A DNA stretch of 64,000 bases from NCBI GenBank assembly GCA_040081555.1, contig JBEBGG010000001.1:5656-69655 (forward strand), given 5' to 3'. The notes beneath the pieces are model-generated. The model was given only the letters and a program-made list of their open reading frames with translations, did not search any database and was not told the DNA's origin. The translations under genes and the position numbers were made by a program. The DNA comes from CADEEX01 sp040081555 (GTDB taxonomy: Bacteria > Acidobacteriota > Vicinamibacteria > Vicinamibacterales > CAVVIG01). Below, in pieces: positions 32,865 through 42,300 of the stretch. Positions within the stretch are counted from its first letter, which is position 1. Each line of letters begins with the position of its first letter.

Positions 32865-34874
32865 GTGGACCGTCTCACTAAACTCGCACTGACGGCCTGG
32901 ATGTGTGCGGCCTTGGCGTTTCAGGTCTGGCTGTTGCGGGACGCCTGGCCTGAGCTGCCATGGGTCGCGCTCGGCACCACCGCCGCTTTCGCGCTTGCCG
33001 CATTGTTCGACCGACGAGTGCTCGCGGTGGTGCTGAGCACGGCGTACGTGTTCCCAGTCATCATCTTCGCGCTCCGTGGCGTGGTCGCCTGGGACTTTGA
33101 CGCCTTGTGGTTCGCCGCGCTATTTGGCGTGCTGTTGCCCGATCTCCTGCGGACGCCATGGCGGATCCCGCGCCAATGGCGGGCGCCCCTTGTCTATTCA
33201 GGACTGGTCATCGCCGTGGCGGTGACGGTGGTGATTGTGCGGGAAGTGGATGGCCATCCCAGCCTGTACGCCGGCCGGCGGTTGGCCTTCTGGCCCGACA
33301 CGTATTGGTACGCGGCTCGCTGGACCATGTACGTGGGCGTCTGGTCAGTGCTCGGTCTGTTGTTCCTTGACACGTTGTTCGTGCAGTCCGCAGACGTTGA
33401 AGCCACGATGGCGCCCGCGCTGGGCGCGAGCGCGTTGGTCATGGCTACGGTGGCGGCCTATCAGCGGCTGGTCGACCCTGCGTTCATGAACGGCACCATG
33501 TTCGAAAAGTTCGGAAGAGCGACCGGCACCATGTACGACGCTAACGCGATGGGCATGGTGGCGGCGCTGTGGCTCGCCGGTGTCGGTCTGTGGGCAGCAG
33601 CATCCCAGGAGGGATGGCGACGAGCGGCGGCGGTACCCGCTCTGGTGCTGCTCAGCACGGCGGTCTGGGCGTCGGGTTCACGTACGGCGTTTGCGGTCGC
33701 CGTGGCGATCGGGCTGTGCGGCGGGTTCAGCGCGGTGATTCGCCGCGGCAGCCCCTGGTGGCACACCCATCGCTGGCAGGCCCTGGTTGCGGTAATCGGG
33801 GCGGTGGTCGTGCTTGCGGGGGTGATCGGCACGGGCCGTGAAGCTCGCCTCGCTCCGCGAAAGGACGCGCGTCACCGCCGCAACAATCCCGTGAAGAGGA
33901 TTGGGGAACTCCTGAGGAATGCGACGCCTCGAACGCTTGCCGAAGAACTGTGGCGGCGTAATGGCTATGGAGAGATCGCGACCGAGATCATTCGGCAGTG
34001 GCCGGTGGCCGGAGTGGGCGTGGGTGCCTTCAACGGCATGTCCGAGGACCTTAGCGGCATTCAACTCGGCCATCCGATTGCTCCCGACAATGCGCAGAAT
34101 TGGCTGCGCCATCAAGTGGCGGAGCTCGGATGGCTCGGTGCGCTTGGATGGATCGTGTGGGTCGTGCTGTTCACTCAGGTTCTCTGTCGACCAAGAGTGG
34201 GGCAGCCGCCGCGCATCTGGGTCCTTCGAGGCGCGCTCGTCGCCTTCGGGTTGATCTCCCTGGTGGGGATGCCGGCCCAGAATCCCATGATCGCCATCAC
34301 CTTCTGGGTCTTCGTTTACTGGTACTCCCGACTTTTCGCCGTGCCAGCAACGCCGATGCCGATGGGGCGATGGACGTGGATGGGCCTTGTCGCGCTGGTA
34401 GTGCTCTTTGCCGGAGCGTCAATCTCGGCCGCGCGGACGACGCTCCGGCCCCCGGTTCGGGCCCGGCAGTTGCACGTCGCGTTCTCCTATGGCTTCGGGC
34501 CGACCCTTGAGCGGGCGCCGCAGGCGGGCTTTCGAGCGATCAACGCGGATGCGGCGATGCTGGTCGCTCCGGATGGGCAGTGGATGACGATCAGCCTGCA
34601 GCGTGTGTCTCAGGCGGCCTCCTCATCGCCGGTCGAGGTACGGGTGTGGGCGAATGGCGTGGTGTTGCTGAAGGCACGCCTCGAACGCGCGGGCGCGTTC
34701 ACATCGGATGTGCGGCTGCCGGTTGGTGAACGACCAATGCTGCTCGAGGCCCGCGTCCGTGGGGAGGGCGGCCGATGGTCACTCAGCCAAGAGACTGACG
34801 TGCTCATGAACTGGTCCTTCGGAGATGTGCCCCACTCCGGTGTTCGAGGTTACGAGTCAGCCCGGCCTCGCTGA
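32865..34874 (+). CDS. O-antigen ligase-like membrane protein with soluble C-terminal domain
   Basis: 669 residues. About 12 hydrophobic helices in residues 5-525 with the Wzy/O-antigen ligase-type features GRATGTMYDANAMGMVAAL, the SGSRTAF motif and a large external loop including NGYGEIATEIIRQWPVAGVG and the following HPIAPDNAQNWLRHQVAELG. The last ~130 residues after the final helix form a predicted beta-rich soluble domain. Family members join polymerised or single glycan units to a lipid or protein acceptor. The GTG at 32865 lies 36 bp after the ccm operon, which may be read through. Confidence 0.75.
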   Translation: MDRLTKLALTAWMCAALAFQVWLLRDAWPELPWVALGTTAAFALAALFDRRVLAVVLSTAYVFPVIIFALRGVVAWDFDALWFAALFGVLLPDLLRTPWRIPRQWRAPLVYSGLVIAVAVTVVIVREVDGHPSLYAGRRLAFWPDTYWYAARWTMYVGVWSVLGLLFLDTLFVQSADVEATMAPALGASALVMATVAAYQRLVDPAFMNGTMFEKFGRATGTMYDANAMGMVAALWLAGVGLWAAASQEGWRRAAAVPALVLLSTAVWASGSRTAFAVAVAIGLCGGFSAVIRRGSPWWHTHRWQALVAVIGAVVVLAGVIGTGREARLAPRKDARHRRNNPVKRIGELLRNATPRTLAEELWRRNGYGEIATEIIRQWPVAGVGVGAFNGMSEDLSGIQLGHPIAPDNAQNWLRHQVAELGWLGALGWIVWVVLFTQVLCRPRVGQPPRIWVLRGALVAFGLISLVGMPAQNPMIAITFWVFVYWYSRLFAVPATPMPMGRWTWMGLVALVVLFAGASISAARTTLRPPVRARQLHVAFSYGFGPTLERAPQAGFRAINADAAMLVAPDGQWMTISLQRVSQAASSSPVEVRVWANGVVLLKARLERAGAFTSDVRLPVGERPMLLEARVRGEGGRWSLSQETDVLMNWSFGDVPHSGVRGYESARPR

Positions 34875-34893
34875 GGCTGAGGCGGCCGAAAGG

Positions 34894-35637
34894 TCAGCGT
34901 CCCGCTGACAGCCGCCTGGCGAGCGGTTCTGGCAATCCCGCCTTCGACATCTTTTGCTGGGTCGCGGCGATGTCGTACGGGGTGCGCAGCATGTCGATGC
35001 GTTGCGCGGCGGTATCAAAGATCGCATAGGCCGCACGGGGATCGCCATCGCGCGGCTGACCGACCGATCCCGGATTCACCAGATACTTGGCCGACGGATC
35101 AAGCAGGAGCACGGTATCGCCGTCGGCGGCGGGCCCAACGACATCGAGTGAGTCGCCTCGCATGCGGAACGCCACGGCGAAGTGGGTGTGCCCGTAGAAG
35201 GTGACGAGCTCGCTGGCTGCGTCGAACGCCTGACGAGCGTCGAGTTCGTCAAAGATGTAGGCGTCTTCATCGAAGGGCGCCCCATGGCAGATCTCGACGC
35301 CTCCATCGACGATGGCTGGTCCCATCGGCAGCTCCACCAGCCATTGCCGGTTGGCCGGTGTCAGCGTCTCGAGCATCCATGTCGCGGCAGCCCGCGCCGT
35401 TGCGTGAAACCCTTCTGCCTGATTCAGCCCCATGGCGACTTTGTCGTGATTGCCGCGGACGATGCCAACCGGCTTCAGTTGACGAACACGCTCGACGACA
35501 GCGTTGGGGTCGGGGCCGTAACCGACGATGTCGCCGAGCACGAGGACCTCGTCGTAGGCGTGGCGTGACGCGTCGGCCAGACAGGCCTCGAGCCCTTCGA
35601 GATTGGCGTGGATGTCGGTCAGAATCAGGTAACGCAT
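34894..35637 (-). CDS. Metallophosphoesterase, YfcE/ApaH-like
   Basis: 247-residue calcineurin-like phosphoesterase. All five metal-binding blocks are visible: DIHAN (8-12), GDIVGYGPD, GNHD, CHGAP and GHTHFA. The DGDT and VNPGSVGQPRDGDPRA segments are typical of the YfcE/MJ0936 subfamily. Substrate unknown. The ATG at 35637 (MRYLILTD) was chosen over the longer frame, which runs into aroK. It is the last gene of an aroA-aroK-phosphoesterase run. Confidence 0.9.
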   Translation of the reverse strand: MRYLILTDIHANLEGLEACLADASRHAYDEVLVLGDIVGYGPDPNAVVERVRQLKPVGIVRGNHDKVAMGLNQAEGFHATARAAATWMLETLTPANRQWLVELPMGPAIVDGGVEICHGAPFDEDAYIFDELDARQAFDAASELVTFYGHTHFAVAFRMRGDSLDVVGPAADGDTVLLLDPSAKYLVNPGSVGQPRDGDPRAAYAIFDTAAQRIDMLRTPYDIAATQQKMSKAGLPEPLARRLSAGR

Positions 35638-35692
35638 GAGGGTGCTTCGGCTGGCAAAGGTGCGAAGAGAAGAGCTTAAGAGCGTATCGGTG

Positions 35693-36193
35693 TTACGTTT
35701 CGAGCCAATGGACGATCTCCTCGACGATAGCCGGGATACGCAGGTGGCCGGCGTCAACTCGATAATGTGCCTGTGCGTAGGCGCCTCTGCGGACTTGAAA
35801 CAGGCGCTCGAATTCGGACCGGTCTGCGGCCAGAGGACGGCGCCCATCGGCCGGCACTCGGGCGATCAGTCGTTCAATCGGCACATCGAGCCAGACCGAG
35901 AGGCCGTCGCCGTTGATGACGGCCCGATTGTCGGGGTCGACGAATGTGCCACCTCCGGTCGAGACCACAAGATGGCGATGGGCGACCTGGTCCAGCAAGA
36001 CGTCTCGCTCCACCGCTCGGAAGTGCGGCTCGCCGTGACGCGCGAAAATCGAGGAGACCGTCAGGTGCTCACGTTGTTCGATCATGTCGTCGACATCGAC
36101 CGCGCGCCAATCGAGGCGGCGAGCCAGTGCGCGTGCGACCGACGTCTTGCCCGCGCCCATGAAGCCCACGAGATACACCTTGTCGGTCTTCAC
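35693..36193 (-). CDS. aroK: Shikimate kinase
   Basis: Phosphorylates shikimate at the 3-position in aromatic amino acid biosynthesis. 166 residues with Walker A GFMGAGKT (10-17), the DVDDMIE substrate-binding block, the STGGGTF motif and the LID region with GRRPLA. Its ATG overlaps the aroA stop (ATGA), so the two sequential shikimate-pathway steps are translationally coupled. Confidence 0.95.
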   Translation of the reverse strand: MKTDKVYLVGFMGAGKTSVARALARRLDWRAVDVDDMIEQREHLTVSSIFARHGEPHFRAVERDVLLDQVAHRHLVVSTGGGTFVDPDNRAVINGDGLSVWLDVPIERLIARVPADGRRPLAADRSEFERLFQVRRGAYAQAHYRVDAGHLRIPAIVEEIVHWLET

Positions 36194-37476
36194 GCGACGA
36201 GCCGCTGCAGTGTCGTGAAGAACGTGGGGTAGGAAATCGCCACGACGTCGGCGCCTTCGATGCGCGACTCCTGTTGGGCGGCGAGTGCCGCGATGGCGAA
36301 GGCCATGGCCATGCGGTGGTCCCCGTGCGCATCGGCCACGCCGCCACGGTGGGTGCCTGTGCCGCGCACGACAAAGCCGTCGGGACGTTCCTCGGCGTCG
36401 ATTCCCAGGCCGCGGAACCCGTTGACGAGCACCGTGATGCGATCGCTCTCCTTGACGCGAAGCTCCTTGGCGCCGCTCACCGTCACCTCGCCGCCGTGCG
36501 CGGCCAGCGCCCCAATGGCCGGGAGTTCATCGATGATGCCGGGGACCTCTTCCGGAGAGATGATCACCGAACCCGTACGCTCTCCGGTGACGGTGATGCT
36601 GCCGATGGGTTCTCCCGCCTGGCCCCCCGTTTCTTGCACGTCCACTCGTGCACCGAAGCGACGCAGCACATCAATGAGCCCGGTTCGCGTCGGATTCAGG
36701 CCGACGTCGTCGATCCGGACCTCCGAGCCTGGAATGGCCGCCGCGGCCACCATCCAGAACGCGGCCGACGAGAAGTCGCCAGGCACAAGTAGCGATTGGC
36801 CATAGCCGCGCTGGCCGCCGGCGATCGAGACGGTGCGCCCGTCCACGCCGACGCTGAAGCCAAACGCGGTCAACGCTCGCTCAGTGTGGTCGCGGGTCTG
36901 CGCAGGCTCTGTCACGCGGGTGGTTCCTTCCGTGTGCAAACCGGCGAGAATCACGGCGCTTTTGACTTGTGCGCTCGGGATGTCAGGTGAGTAGTCAATG
37001 GGATGTAGTGTCGTGCCATGCACAGTCAGGGGTGGCCGACCGTCGACAGCGTCGATCCGTGCACCCATGCGCGCCAGCGGCTCGATGACCCGTCGCATTG
37101 GACGCCGCGACAGTGATTGGTCGCCGAACATCGTGGACGTGAACGGCTGGGCCGCCAGTATCCCCGCGAGCATGCGTATGGTTGTTCCGGAGTTGCCGGC
37201 ATCGAGGGGGGCGGCGGGGGAACGGAATTGATGCAGGCCTCGCCCCAAGATTGTGACGACGTCATCGCGGATCTCAACCTCAACACCGAGGCCCTTGAGG
37301 CAGGCGAGGGTGGAGTGGCAGTCGGCTCCAGCCGAGAAGTCACGGAGTTCAGACCGTCCCTCCGAGAGGGCCGCCAGTAGCGCGTAGCGGTGGGAAATCG
37401 ACTTGTCGCCAGGGACGCGCAGTCGGCCGTGCACTCGTCGCGCGGGCGACACCATGGCAATACTCTGTGGACGCAT
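36190..37476 (-). CDS. aroA: EPSP synthase (3-phosphoshikimate 1-carboxyvinyltransferase)
   Basis: Transfers enolpyruvate from PEP to shikimate-3-phosphate. The 428-residue product contains VPGDKSISHRYALLAALSEG (class-specific N-terminal motif), LDAGNSGTTIRML, the SLSRRPMRRVIEPL block and KESDRI, in the normal order. Starts at 37476 and 37455 (MVSPARR) are both in frame. It is divergent from the anti-sigma-like kinase gene and overlaps aroK. Confidence 0.96.
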   Translation of the reverse strand: MRPQSIAMVSPARRVHGRLRVPGDKSISHRYALLAALSEGRSELRDFSAGADCHSTLACLKGLGVEVEIRDDVVTILGRGLHQFRSPAAPLDAGNSGTTIRMLAGILAAQPFTSTMFGDQSLSRRPMRRVIEPLARMGARIDAVDGRPPLTVHGTTLHPIDYSPDIPSAQVKSAVILAGLHTEGTTRVTEPAQTRDHTERALTAFGFSVGVDGRTVSIAGGQRGYGQSLLVPGDFSSAAFWMVAAAAIPGSEVRIDDVGLNPTRTGLIDVLRRFGARVDVQETGGQAGEPIGSITVTGERTGSVIISPEEVPGIIDELPAIGALAAHGGEVTVSGAKELRVKESDRITVLVNGFRGLGIDAEERPDGFVVRGTGTHRGGVADAHGDHRMAMAFAIAALAAQQESRIEGADVVAISYPTFFTTLQRLVA

Positions 37477-37500
37477 CCGACCGATCTTACGACAGTCGGC

Positions 37501-37529
37501 TTGACATCAATCAACAGATGGGATGGTAT
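37501..37529 (+). promoter_or_regulatory. Promoter of anti-sigma-like kinase gene
   Basis: TTGACA (37501-37506) and TGGTAT (37524-37529) are spaced by 17 bp. The predicted start near 37536 lies downstream of the in-frame ATGs at 37467 and 37518, so translation most likely begins at 37542, only about 6 nt into the mRNA. Confidence 0.6.
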
Positions 37530-37541
37530 TCATTCGCGCCC

Positions 37542-38012
37542 ATGGCCCCTAAGTATCCCTTGAGCATTCGCCTCGAGTTCACGAGCACGTTTGACATGGT
37601 CGATTTCGTGGAAACGGTGGGCGGACACGTCAGCCGGGACATCGGACTCGACGACGATTCGATCCACTGGGTCAACGTCGCCATTCGCGAGTGCGTGATT
37701 AACGCGATCAAGCATGGCAATCGGCACGATGTCTCGAAGCGTGTCTTCGTTGAATTCGAGACGGTCGTGGCCGACGTGCCCGAGATGCTGATTCGGATTC
37801 GCGACCAAGGGCTGGGTTTCGATCCCGAGGACGTCGCCGATCCGCTGGCGCCGGAGAACCTGCTCAAAGGGAGCGGGCGCGGCATCTTCCTCATTCGAAC
37901 GTTCATGGACGACGTGCAACTGCAACGCGCACCCCAAGGGGGCATGGAAGTCCGCATGATCAAGCGGGTGCAACCCGCCGAAACGACCGACGGTTCCGTC
38001 AGTAGCTCGTGA
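37542..38012 (+). CDS. Anti-sigma factor-like serine kinase (RsbW family)
   Basis: 156 residues with a GHKL (HATPase_c) fold: N box NVAIRECVINAIKHGN (about 47-62), G1 box DQGLGFDP (about 88-95) and G2 box GSGRGIFLI (about 109-117). RsbW/SpoIIAB-type proteins bind a sigma factor or phosphorylate an anti-anti-sigma partner; neither is encoded nearby. The start was set by the promoter. Its TGA overlaps the GTG of the inositol monophosphatase (GTGA). Confidence 0.85.
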   Translation: MAPKYPLSIRLEFTSTFDMVDFVETVGGHVSRDIGLDDDSIHWVNVAIRECVINAIKHGNRHDVSKRVFVEFETVVADVPEMLIRIRDQGLGFDPEDVADPLAPENLLKGSGRGIFLIRTFMDDVQLQRAPQGGMEVRMIKRVQPAETTDGSVSSS

Positions 38013-38812
38013 GCGCTCTTCCTCCACAATTCCTGACGACGGCGATCGAGGCCGTTGTCCTCGCCGGCGACACGATGATGGCCAAGTTCGGCGGCGCCAT
38101 GCGTGTCGACAAGAAGGGTGAGATCGATCTCGTCACCGAGGTCGACATCGCGATTGAACGGGCCTTTCGCACGATGATCGGCCAGCGCTTTCCGGATCAC
38201 GCGGTCCTCGGGGAGGAGATGGGCGGCAGTGCGGCCATCCCCGAAGGACCGTGCTGGGTCTTCGACCCGATCGACGGCACGACCAACTTCGCGCACGGCG
38301 TGCCGATCTTCTGTTCATCGTTGGCGCTTGAGATCGACGGCGTGCCGCAGATTGCGGCCATCTATGACCCGAATCGTCAGGAACTGTTCACCGCGCAACG
38401 TGACGGCGGCGCCTTTCTCAACGGCACGCCGATGCGGGTCTCCTCGTCCACGCCGCTCATCAATGCGCTGCTGGTGACCGGATTTCCCTACGACGTGCAG
38501 GCGCGCCTCGAAGAAGTGATCGGACTCTTCAGTGCGTTTGTCGGGCGAGCGCGGGGGATCCGCCGCCTTGGGTCGGCGGCCATTGACCTCTGCTACGTGG
38601 CATCAGGGCGGCTCGACGGGTTCTGGGAGGGCGGTCTCAAGCCGTGGGATATTGCGGCAGGCGCACTGTTGGTAGAAGAGGCCGGCGGGCGCGTCACAGG
38701 TCTGGCGGGCGGGCCATTCCAGAGCCGTGGCAACGAGGTGCTTGCCACCAATGCGCTCGTTCACGACGAGATGCTCGACGTGATCGAGCGCTGTCGTAAC
38801 GCGGCGCGCTAG
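38009..38812 (+). CDS. suhB: Inositol monophosphatase family protein (SuhB-like)
   Basis: Mg2+-dependent sugar-phosphate phosphatase of 267 residues. Motifs: LGEEMGG, WVFDPIDGTTNFAHG (metal site) and WDIAAGALLVEEAGG. Substrate could be inositol-1-phosphate or another sugar phosphate. It is translationally coupled to the upstream anti-sigma-like kinase. Confidence 0.93.
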   Translation: MSALPPQFLTTAIEAVVLAGDTMMAKFGGAMRVDKKGEIDLVTEVDIAIERAFRTMIGQRFPDHAVLGEEMGGSAAIPEGPCWVFDPIDGTTNFAHGVPIFCSSLALEIDGVPQIAAIYDPNRQELFTAQRDGGAFLNGTPMRVSSSTPLINALLVTGFPYDVQARLEEVIGLFSAFVGRARGIRRLGSAAIDLCYVASGRLDGFWEGGLKPWDIAAGALLVEEAGGRVTGLAGGPFQSRGNEVLATNALVHDEMLDVIERCRNAAR

Positions 38813-38842
38813 TCCCAGACGGCCGGCACTGTTGACCTGCGC

Positions 38843-39379
38843 CTAGGTGACCTCGCCCGTTGGACTCGGGTGCGCCGTGTTGTATCCAAACCAACTCCAG
38901 TTCCAGCTCTGATTGCGGTTCGTCCAGTCCGAGTCGCGGTTGTCAGGCCGCGCGCCAATGTAGCCGTCGGACGTGCCCGTGAGCATCAGGTTGTCCTGTA
39001 CGTCGAGCTCGTACATGCCTGGGTGCATGGCGTCGAGAATGGCGAAGGCCTGCTTCATGGCCTGCGGATCCCGCGGATCGTAGGTCTGCAGGAGGTTGTA
39101 TGCGTCGTATTTCAGCGATCCGATTGCGGACTGAGCGCGGGATGCGTCGAATCCAAGGAACGACGGCGTGAACCCGAGCGCAGTCTTCCCAAGTGCCTTA
39201 GGAGTTCCTCCCGTCGACGGCGCAGAAACAAGTTCGGACTTGCCCTGCAGCACGTCGCGGAGGAAGTTTCCGAACTCGGCGACCGATACCTGGCCGTCGT
39301 GGTTGGTATCGATGCCGGTGGCGATCTGGCGCGCGAGGGCGTCGGTCTGTGACGAGGTGTTGACTGGGGAAATTGACAT
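38843..39379 (-). CDS. EF-hand-containing protein
   Basis: 178 residues. A single canonical EF-hand loop DTNHDGQVSVAEF lies at about 24-36. The middle is helical, and the C-terminus (about 128-178) is Trp/Asn-rich with WTNRNQSWNWSWFGYN. There is no signal peptide. GAGGACA lies 5 nt before the ATG at 39379. A single EF-hand may sense Ca2+ or bind as a dimer; function unknown. Convergent with suhB. Confidence 0.72.
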   Translation of the reverse strand: MSISPVNTSSQTDALARQIATGIDTNHDGQVSVAEFGNFLRDVLQGKSELVSAPSTGGTPKALGKTALGFTPSFLGFDASRAQSAIGSLKYDAYNLLQTYDPRDPQAMKQAFAILDAMHPGMYELDVQDNLMLTGTSDGYIGARPDNRDSDWTNRNQSWNWSWFGYNTAHPSPTGEVT

Positions 39380-39616
39380 GAATGTCCTCGTGGCGCGTCG
39401 GACCTAGCGGAGCGCGCACCCGAGGACACCTGGGAGCAAGGCCAGTGCCAGGAGATGTGGCGTTCTTAACGCGCGTGCCTTCGCACTTTGGCGGGCGCGG
39501 CGCACATCGCATGTCGACCTGCCGACATCATGGGCGGCCGTCCGGCCGCGTCGGCCGACCGAGGCGCCGGGTTCGGCCGGCGAAGGGCAACGAGCCGCAA
39601 TCGGCGGAAAGTCTGG

Positions 39617-39622
39617 GATACT
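39617..39622 (+). promoter_or_regulatory. -10-like box before GT-C gene (leaderless candidate)
   Basis: GATACT lies 6 nt before the GTG at 39629, in the same GATACTGG context as TATACTGG at 10099. No Shine-Dalgarno or clear -35 box is present. Confidence 0.35.
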
Positions 39623-39628
39623 GGCGCC

Positions 39629-41890
39629 GTGCTCGCTGTCCAGCCGCCCGGCCGGCCGACGCGCCCTGATGGCCTGGCCTACTCGACCGGCGACCGCATC
39701 GCTGGCGTCGTAGTGATTGCCGTCGTTGGTGTCATGCTCGGGGCCACACGGTGGCTCGGCTCTGGCAGTCTGGATCTACTGGCTGAGGCCCCCCCCTTTA
39801 CGTATCTGCTGGTCACAGCCTCGAAGGGTGCGTTGGTCCGCGACATCGTCACCAGCCTGCTGGTGTTGATCGCGGGGCATGCGCTCCTCAGCTACCGCCT
39901 CCGGCAGAGGGCTCCCGGATTCGGATTCGGAGAGATCCGATATCTCTTGCCGCTGGTACTCGCCTCGTCCGCTCTTGTCGTCACGACCCTGGTTCTCGCG
40001 TTCCCGGGCATGTCGTGGTGGGCGCCCCTGGTGTTTGTTGGCGTTGATCTCCATGTGCTCGTGGTCATTCTGGCCGTCGCGTTTTGTGCGCAGCGGTTCG
40101 ACCAGTCGGTCGGTGACCAAGTCTCGGCCGCGATTCGGCGTCGTGTGGAGGGCTGGTGGAATCAGTGGCCGGCTGTGGATCCGTCGTTCCGCGTTGAAGT
40201 CTTCGTTGCTGTTGTCTCGCTGATCGTGGTGGTTCTCTCGTCACCCCTCGTCAGGTTCACGGAGCGCACACGGGGCGATGAGCCCAAGTATCTTCGCTAC
40301 GCCGAGAACTGGTGGCAGGGGCACGGCATGGAAATGAGCAATGTCCTCGAGGTGTCGGCCCTGCCGCGCGACGCACGTCCGCAGATCGGGCGCAACCTGG
40401 CGATGTTGGGACCGGCGTTACGGGACGACGTGCGCGCGATGGTGAAGGACGCCATCTATCTCGGGAACTACAAGCACTGGAGGCATAAGTTCAACAAGGC
40501 GCACTACGCCGGCAACTGGGTCGTGCAGGGCAAAGATGGCGGACTGTATTTGATGCACGGGCCTGGTCTGTCCATGGTCATCCTGCCGGCCTACCTGATC
40601 GACCGCTGGTTGTTCGATCGGGGGCGTCTGATGTTCTCTGACGACCTCTTCACGACCAACCTGACCATGCTCGTGATCTATGTGCTGCTGGGGGCAGCCT
40701 GTGTCCGCATGCTGACCGCGGCCGGTGTCTCAATGGGCAACGCGGCGCTGGTCACGCTGGCGTGCGTTCTCTCGTTGCCTGTTCCGGCCTTTGCGTTCCA
40801 GTTCTATCCGGAGACGCTGGCCGCGTTGATCGTGTGCCTGTTCATGCCGACGATCCTGGACCCGTCGCCCTCGTCCTCGCGTGCGGCGCTCCTTGTGGGA
40901 CTCGGGCTTGGATCGCTTGGTTGGCTCCATGTCAGGTTCCTGGGCGTAGGAGCGGTGTGCCTTGCATGGTACGTGTGGGTCCATCGACGAGAATCCCGAC
41001 GTCTTGCCGCCACATTCGTAGGCTTCGGCGTCGTGATGGCCGCGTTGTGCCTCTACACCTATCACGTGACCGGAAGCCTCGTCGTGACCGCGATCTTCAC
41101 CGCCGAAGGGGGCCACGGTACCTTTGCAGCCCACTGGGTCCCTCGCGGACTGATCGGGTATCTATTCGACCGCGAGAGTGGTCTTCTGCCCCTGGCCCCG
41201 ATGTACCTGCTGGCGCCGTTTGGGATAGGACTGATGACCCGACGTCCGTTGCCGTTGCTCATGGTGGGCTCGATCATGTTGGCGCTGCTCATTCCGGCAG
41301 CCGGACACGGCTTCGAAAATAATGGTGCATCGCCACTGCGGTTGGTGCTGGCGGTGGTGCCGCTGGCGACCGTTCCCGTGGCTGAGTTCTTCGCGTGGGC
41401 GCGCGGGCGTCGGTTCGCGCTGATTGTGGGTCTTGGCGTTCTGGCGCTCTCGGTGCGGCAGGCGATCGCCTACAACTTGGGCAACGACAAGGAGATTCTC
41501 AGCACTGTTGCCAGGAGCGTTTCTGGATGGGATCCAACGCTGATGTTTCCCTTGCTTCGCCGGGCAGAGGGCTGGGGAACCTTTGATGGTGGGGCGCTGG
41601 TGGCGTGGGAGGCTGCGGTCGTGCTGCTCATCGTCTCCGGTGTGTTGATGCGGAACTCTGCCGGCATCGTGTCGCGTCACCAAGATTGGGTTCCCCCGCA
41701 TGCGATCGGGGCTGTGGTCCTGGGATTGTTGTCTCTCGGCACCGCGGCGATTCTTGCCGGCGGTCCCGCTTACGAAACACGTTTGCTCAAGGAACCGCTG
41801 GCGGAGTGGCAAGGAGCGCCGGATACTCCACGGCTTCCCGGTGGCTGGCTAACGTTCGGACCGTCGCCCGCCCGATCGCCCGACGATTAA
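39629..41890 (+). CDS. GT-C-type membrane glycosyltransferase
   Basis: 753-residue polytopic protein. After the fourth or fifth helix a large external loop begins with GDEPKYLRYAENWWQGHG (the GDEP-x-Y motif) and contains LYLMHGPGLSMVILPAYLID, the same pattern as 48029 and 18000. About 13 helices are predicted. GT-C enzymes transfer sugars from polyprenyl-phosphate carriers in the periplasm. The frame is open upstream to 39488, but the first 47 codons lack a good start context; I used the GTG at 39629. Its stop overlaps the convergent gene by 4 bp. Confidence 0.72.
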   Translation: MLAVQPPGRPTRPDGLAYSTGDRIAGVVVIAVVGVMLGATRWLGSGSLDLLAEAPPFTYLLVTASKGALVRDIVTSLLVLIAGHALLSYRLRQRAPGFGFGEIRYLLPLVLASSALVVTTLVLAFPGMSWWAPLVFVGVDLHVLVVILAVAFCAQRFDQSVGDQVSAAIRRRVEGWWNQWPAVDPSFRVEVFVAVVSLIVVVLSSPLVRFTERTRGDEPKYLRYAENWWQGHGMEMSNVLEVSALPRDARPQIGRNLAMLGPALRDDVRAMVKDAIYLGNYKHWRHKFNKAHYAGNWVVQGKDGGLYLMHGPGLSMVILPAYLIDRWLFDRGRLMFSDDLFTTNLTMLVIYVLLGAACVRMLTAAGVSMGNAALVTLACVLSLPVPAFAFQFYPETLAALIVCLFMPTILDPSPSSSRAALLVGLGLGSLGWLHVRFLGVGAVCLAWYVWVHRRESRRLAATFVGFGVVMAALCLYTYHVTGSLVVTAIFTAEGGHGTFAAHWVPRGLIGYLFDRESGLLPLAPMYLLAPFGIGLMTRRPLPLLMVGSIMLALLIPAAGHGFENNGASPLRLVLAVVPLATVPVAEFFAWARGRRFALIVGLGVLALSVRQAIAYNLGNDKEILSTVARSVSGWDPTLMFPLLRRAEGWGTFDGGALVAWEAAVVLLIVSGVLMRNSAGIVSRHQDWVPPHAIGAVVLGLLSLGTAAILAGGPAYETRLLKEPLAEWQGAPDTPRLPGGWLTFGPSPARSPDD

Positions 41891-42300
41891 CGTGTGGCTC
41901 TGTGTGCGCCTTGCCACTCAAGCGAGGCCTGGATCGCTTGCGCGATACTTGCGCGGGCTTCTTCAGGCGTGGCGCCCGCGGCGCGGCTTTCCATGTAGTG
42001 ATGCAACCAGCCGGCGACGGCCGCTTGGTCAATGTGGCCGTCGAGGACCAGCCCGGCCGGTCGAGCGAGGCCTTCAGGCGCGCGATAGAAGTCGTCAAGC
42101 CAGCGAACAACCTCGTTCAGTTCCTCCACACCGAGTGTCTGAACGTTGACGGTCGGTGATGGCGGCTGGTCTAGCCGCCGGTCGCCCCGAGCGAGCGTGG
42201 TGATGGCGTGAACGGCGATGGTGATGACCGTGGCCACGGCAAGGAGAAGGGCGCGGGCTACGAGCGGCCTGGACATCGTAAGAAGGGGAGGTGCTAGCAT
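41887..42300 (-). CDS. Hypothetical single-pass membrane protein
   Basis: 137 residues: a hydrophobic N-terminal helix (about 12-33, ARALLLAVATVITIAVHAI), then a soluble helical region with LGVEELNEVVRWLDDFYRA and TPEEARASIAQAIQASLEW. The ATG at 42300 is set by AGGAG 5 nt upstream on the minus strand; the longer frame start is unsupported. Convergent with the 39629 GT-C gene (4-bp overlap). No family recognised. Confidence 0.65.
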   Translation of the reverse strand: MLAPPLLTMSRPLVARALLLAVATVITIAVHAITTLARGDRRLDQPPSPTVNVQTLGVEELNEVVRWLDDFYRAPEGLARPAGLVLDGHIDQAAVAGWLHHYMESRAAGATPEEARASIAQAIQASLEWQGAHRATR

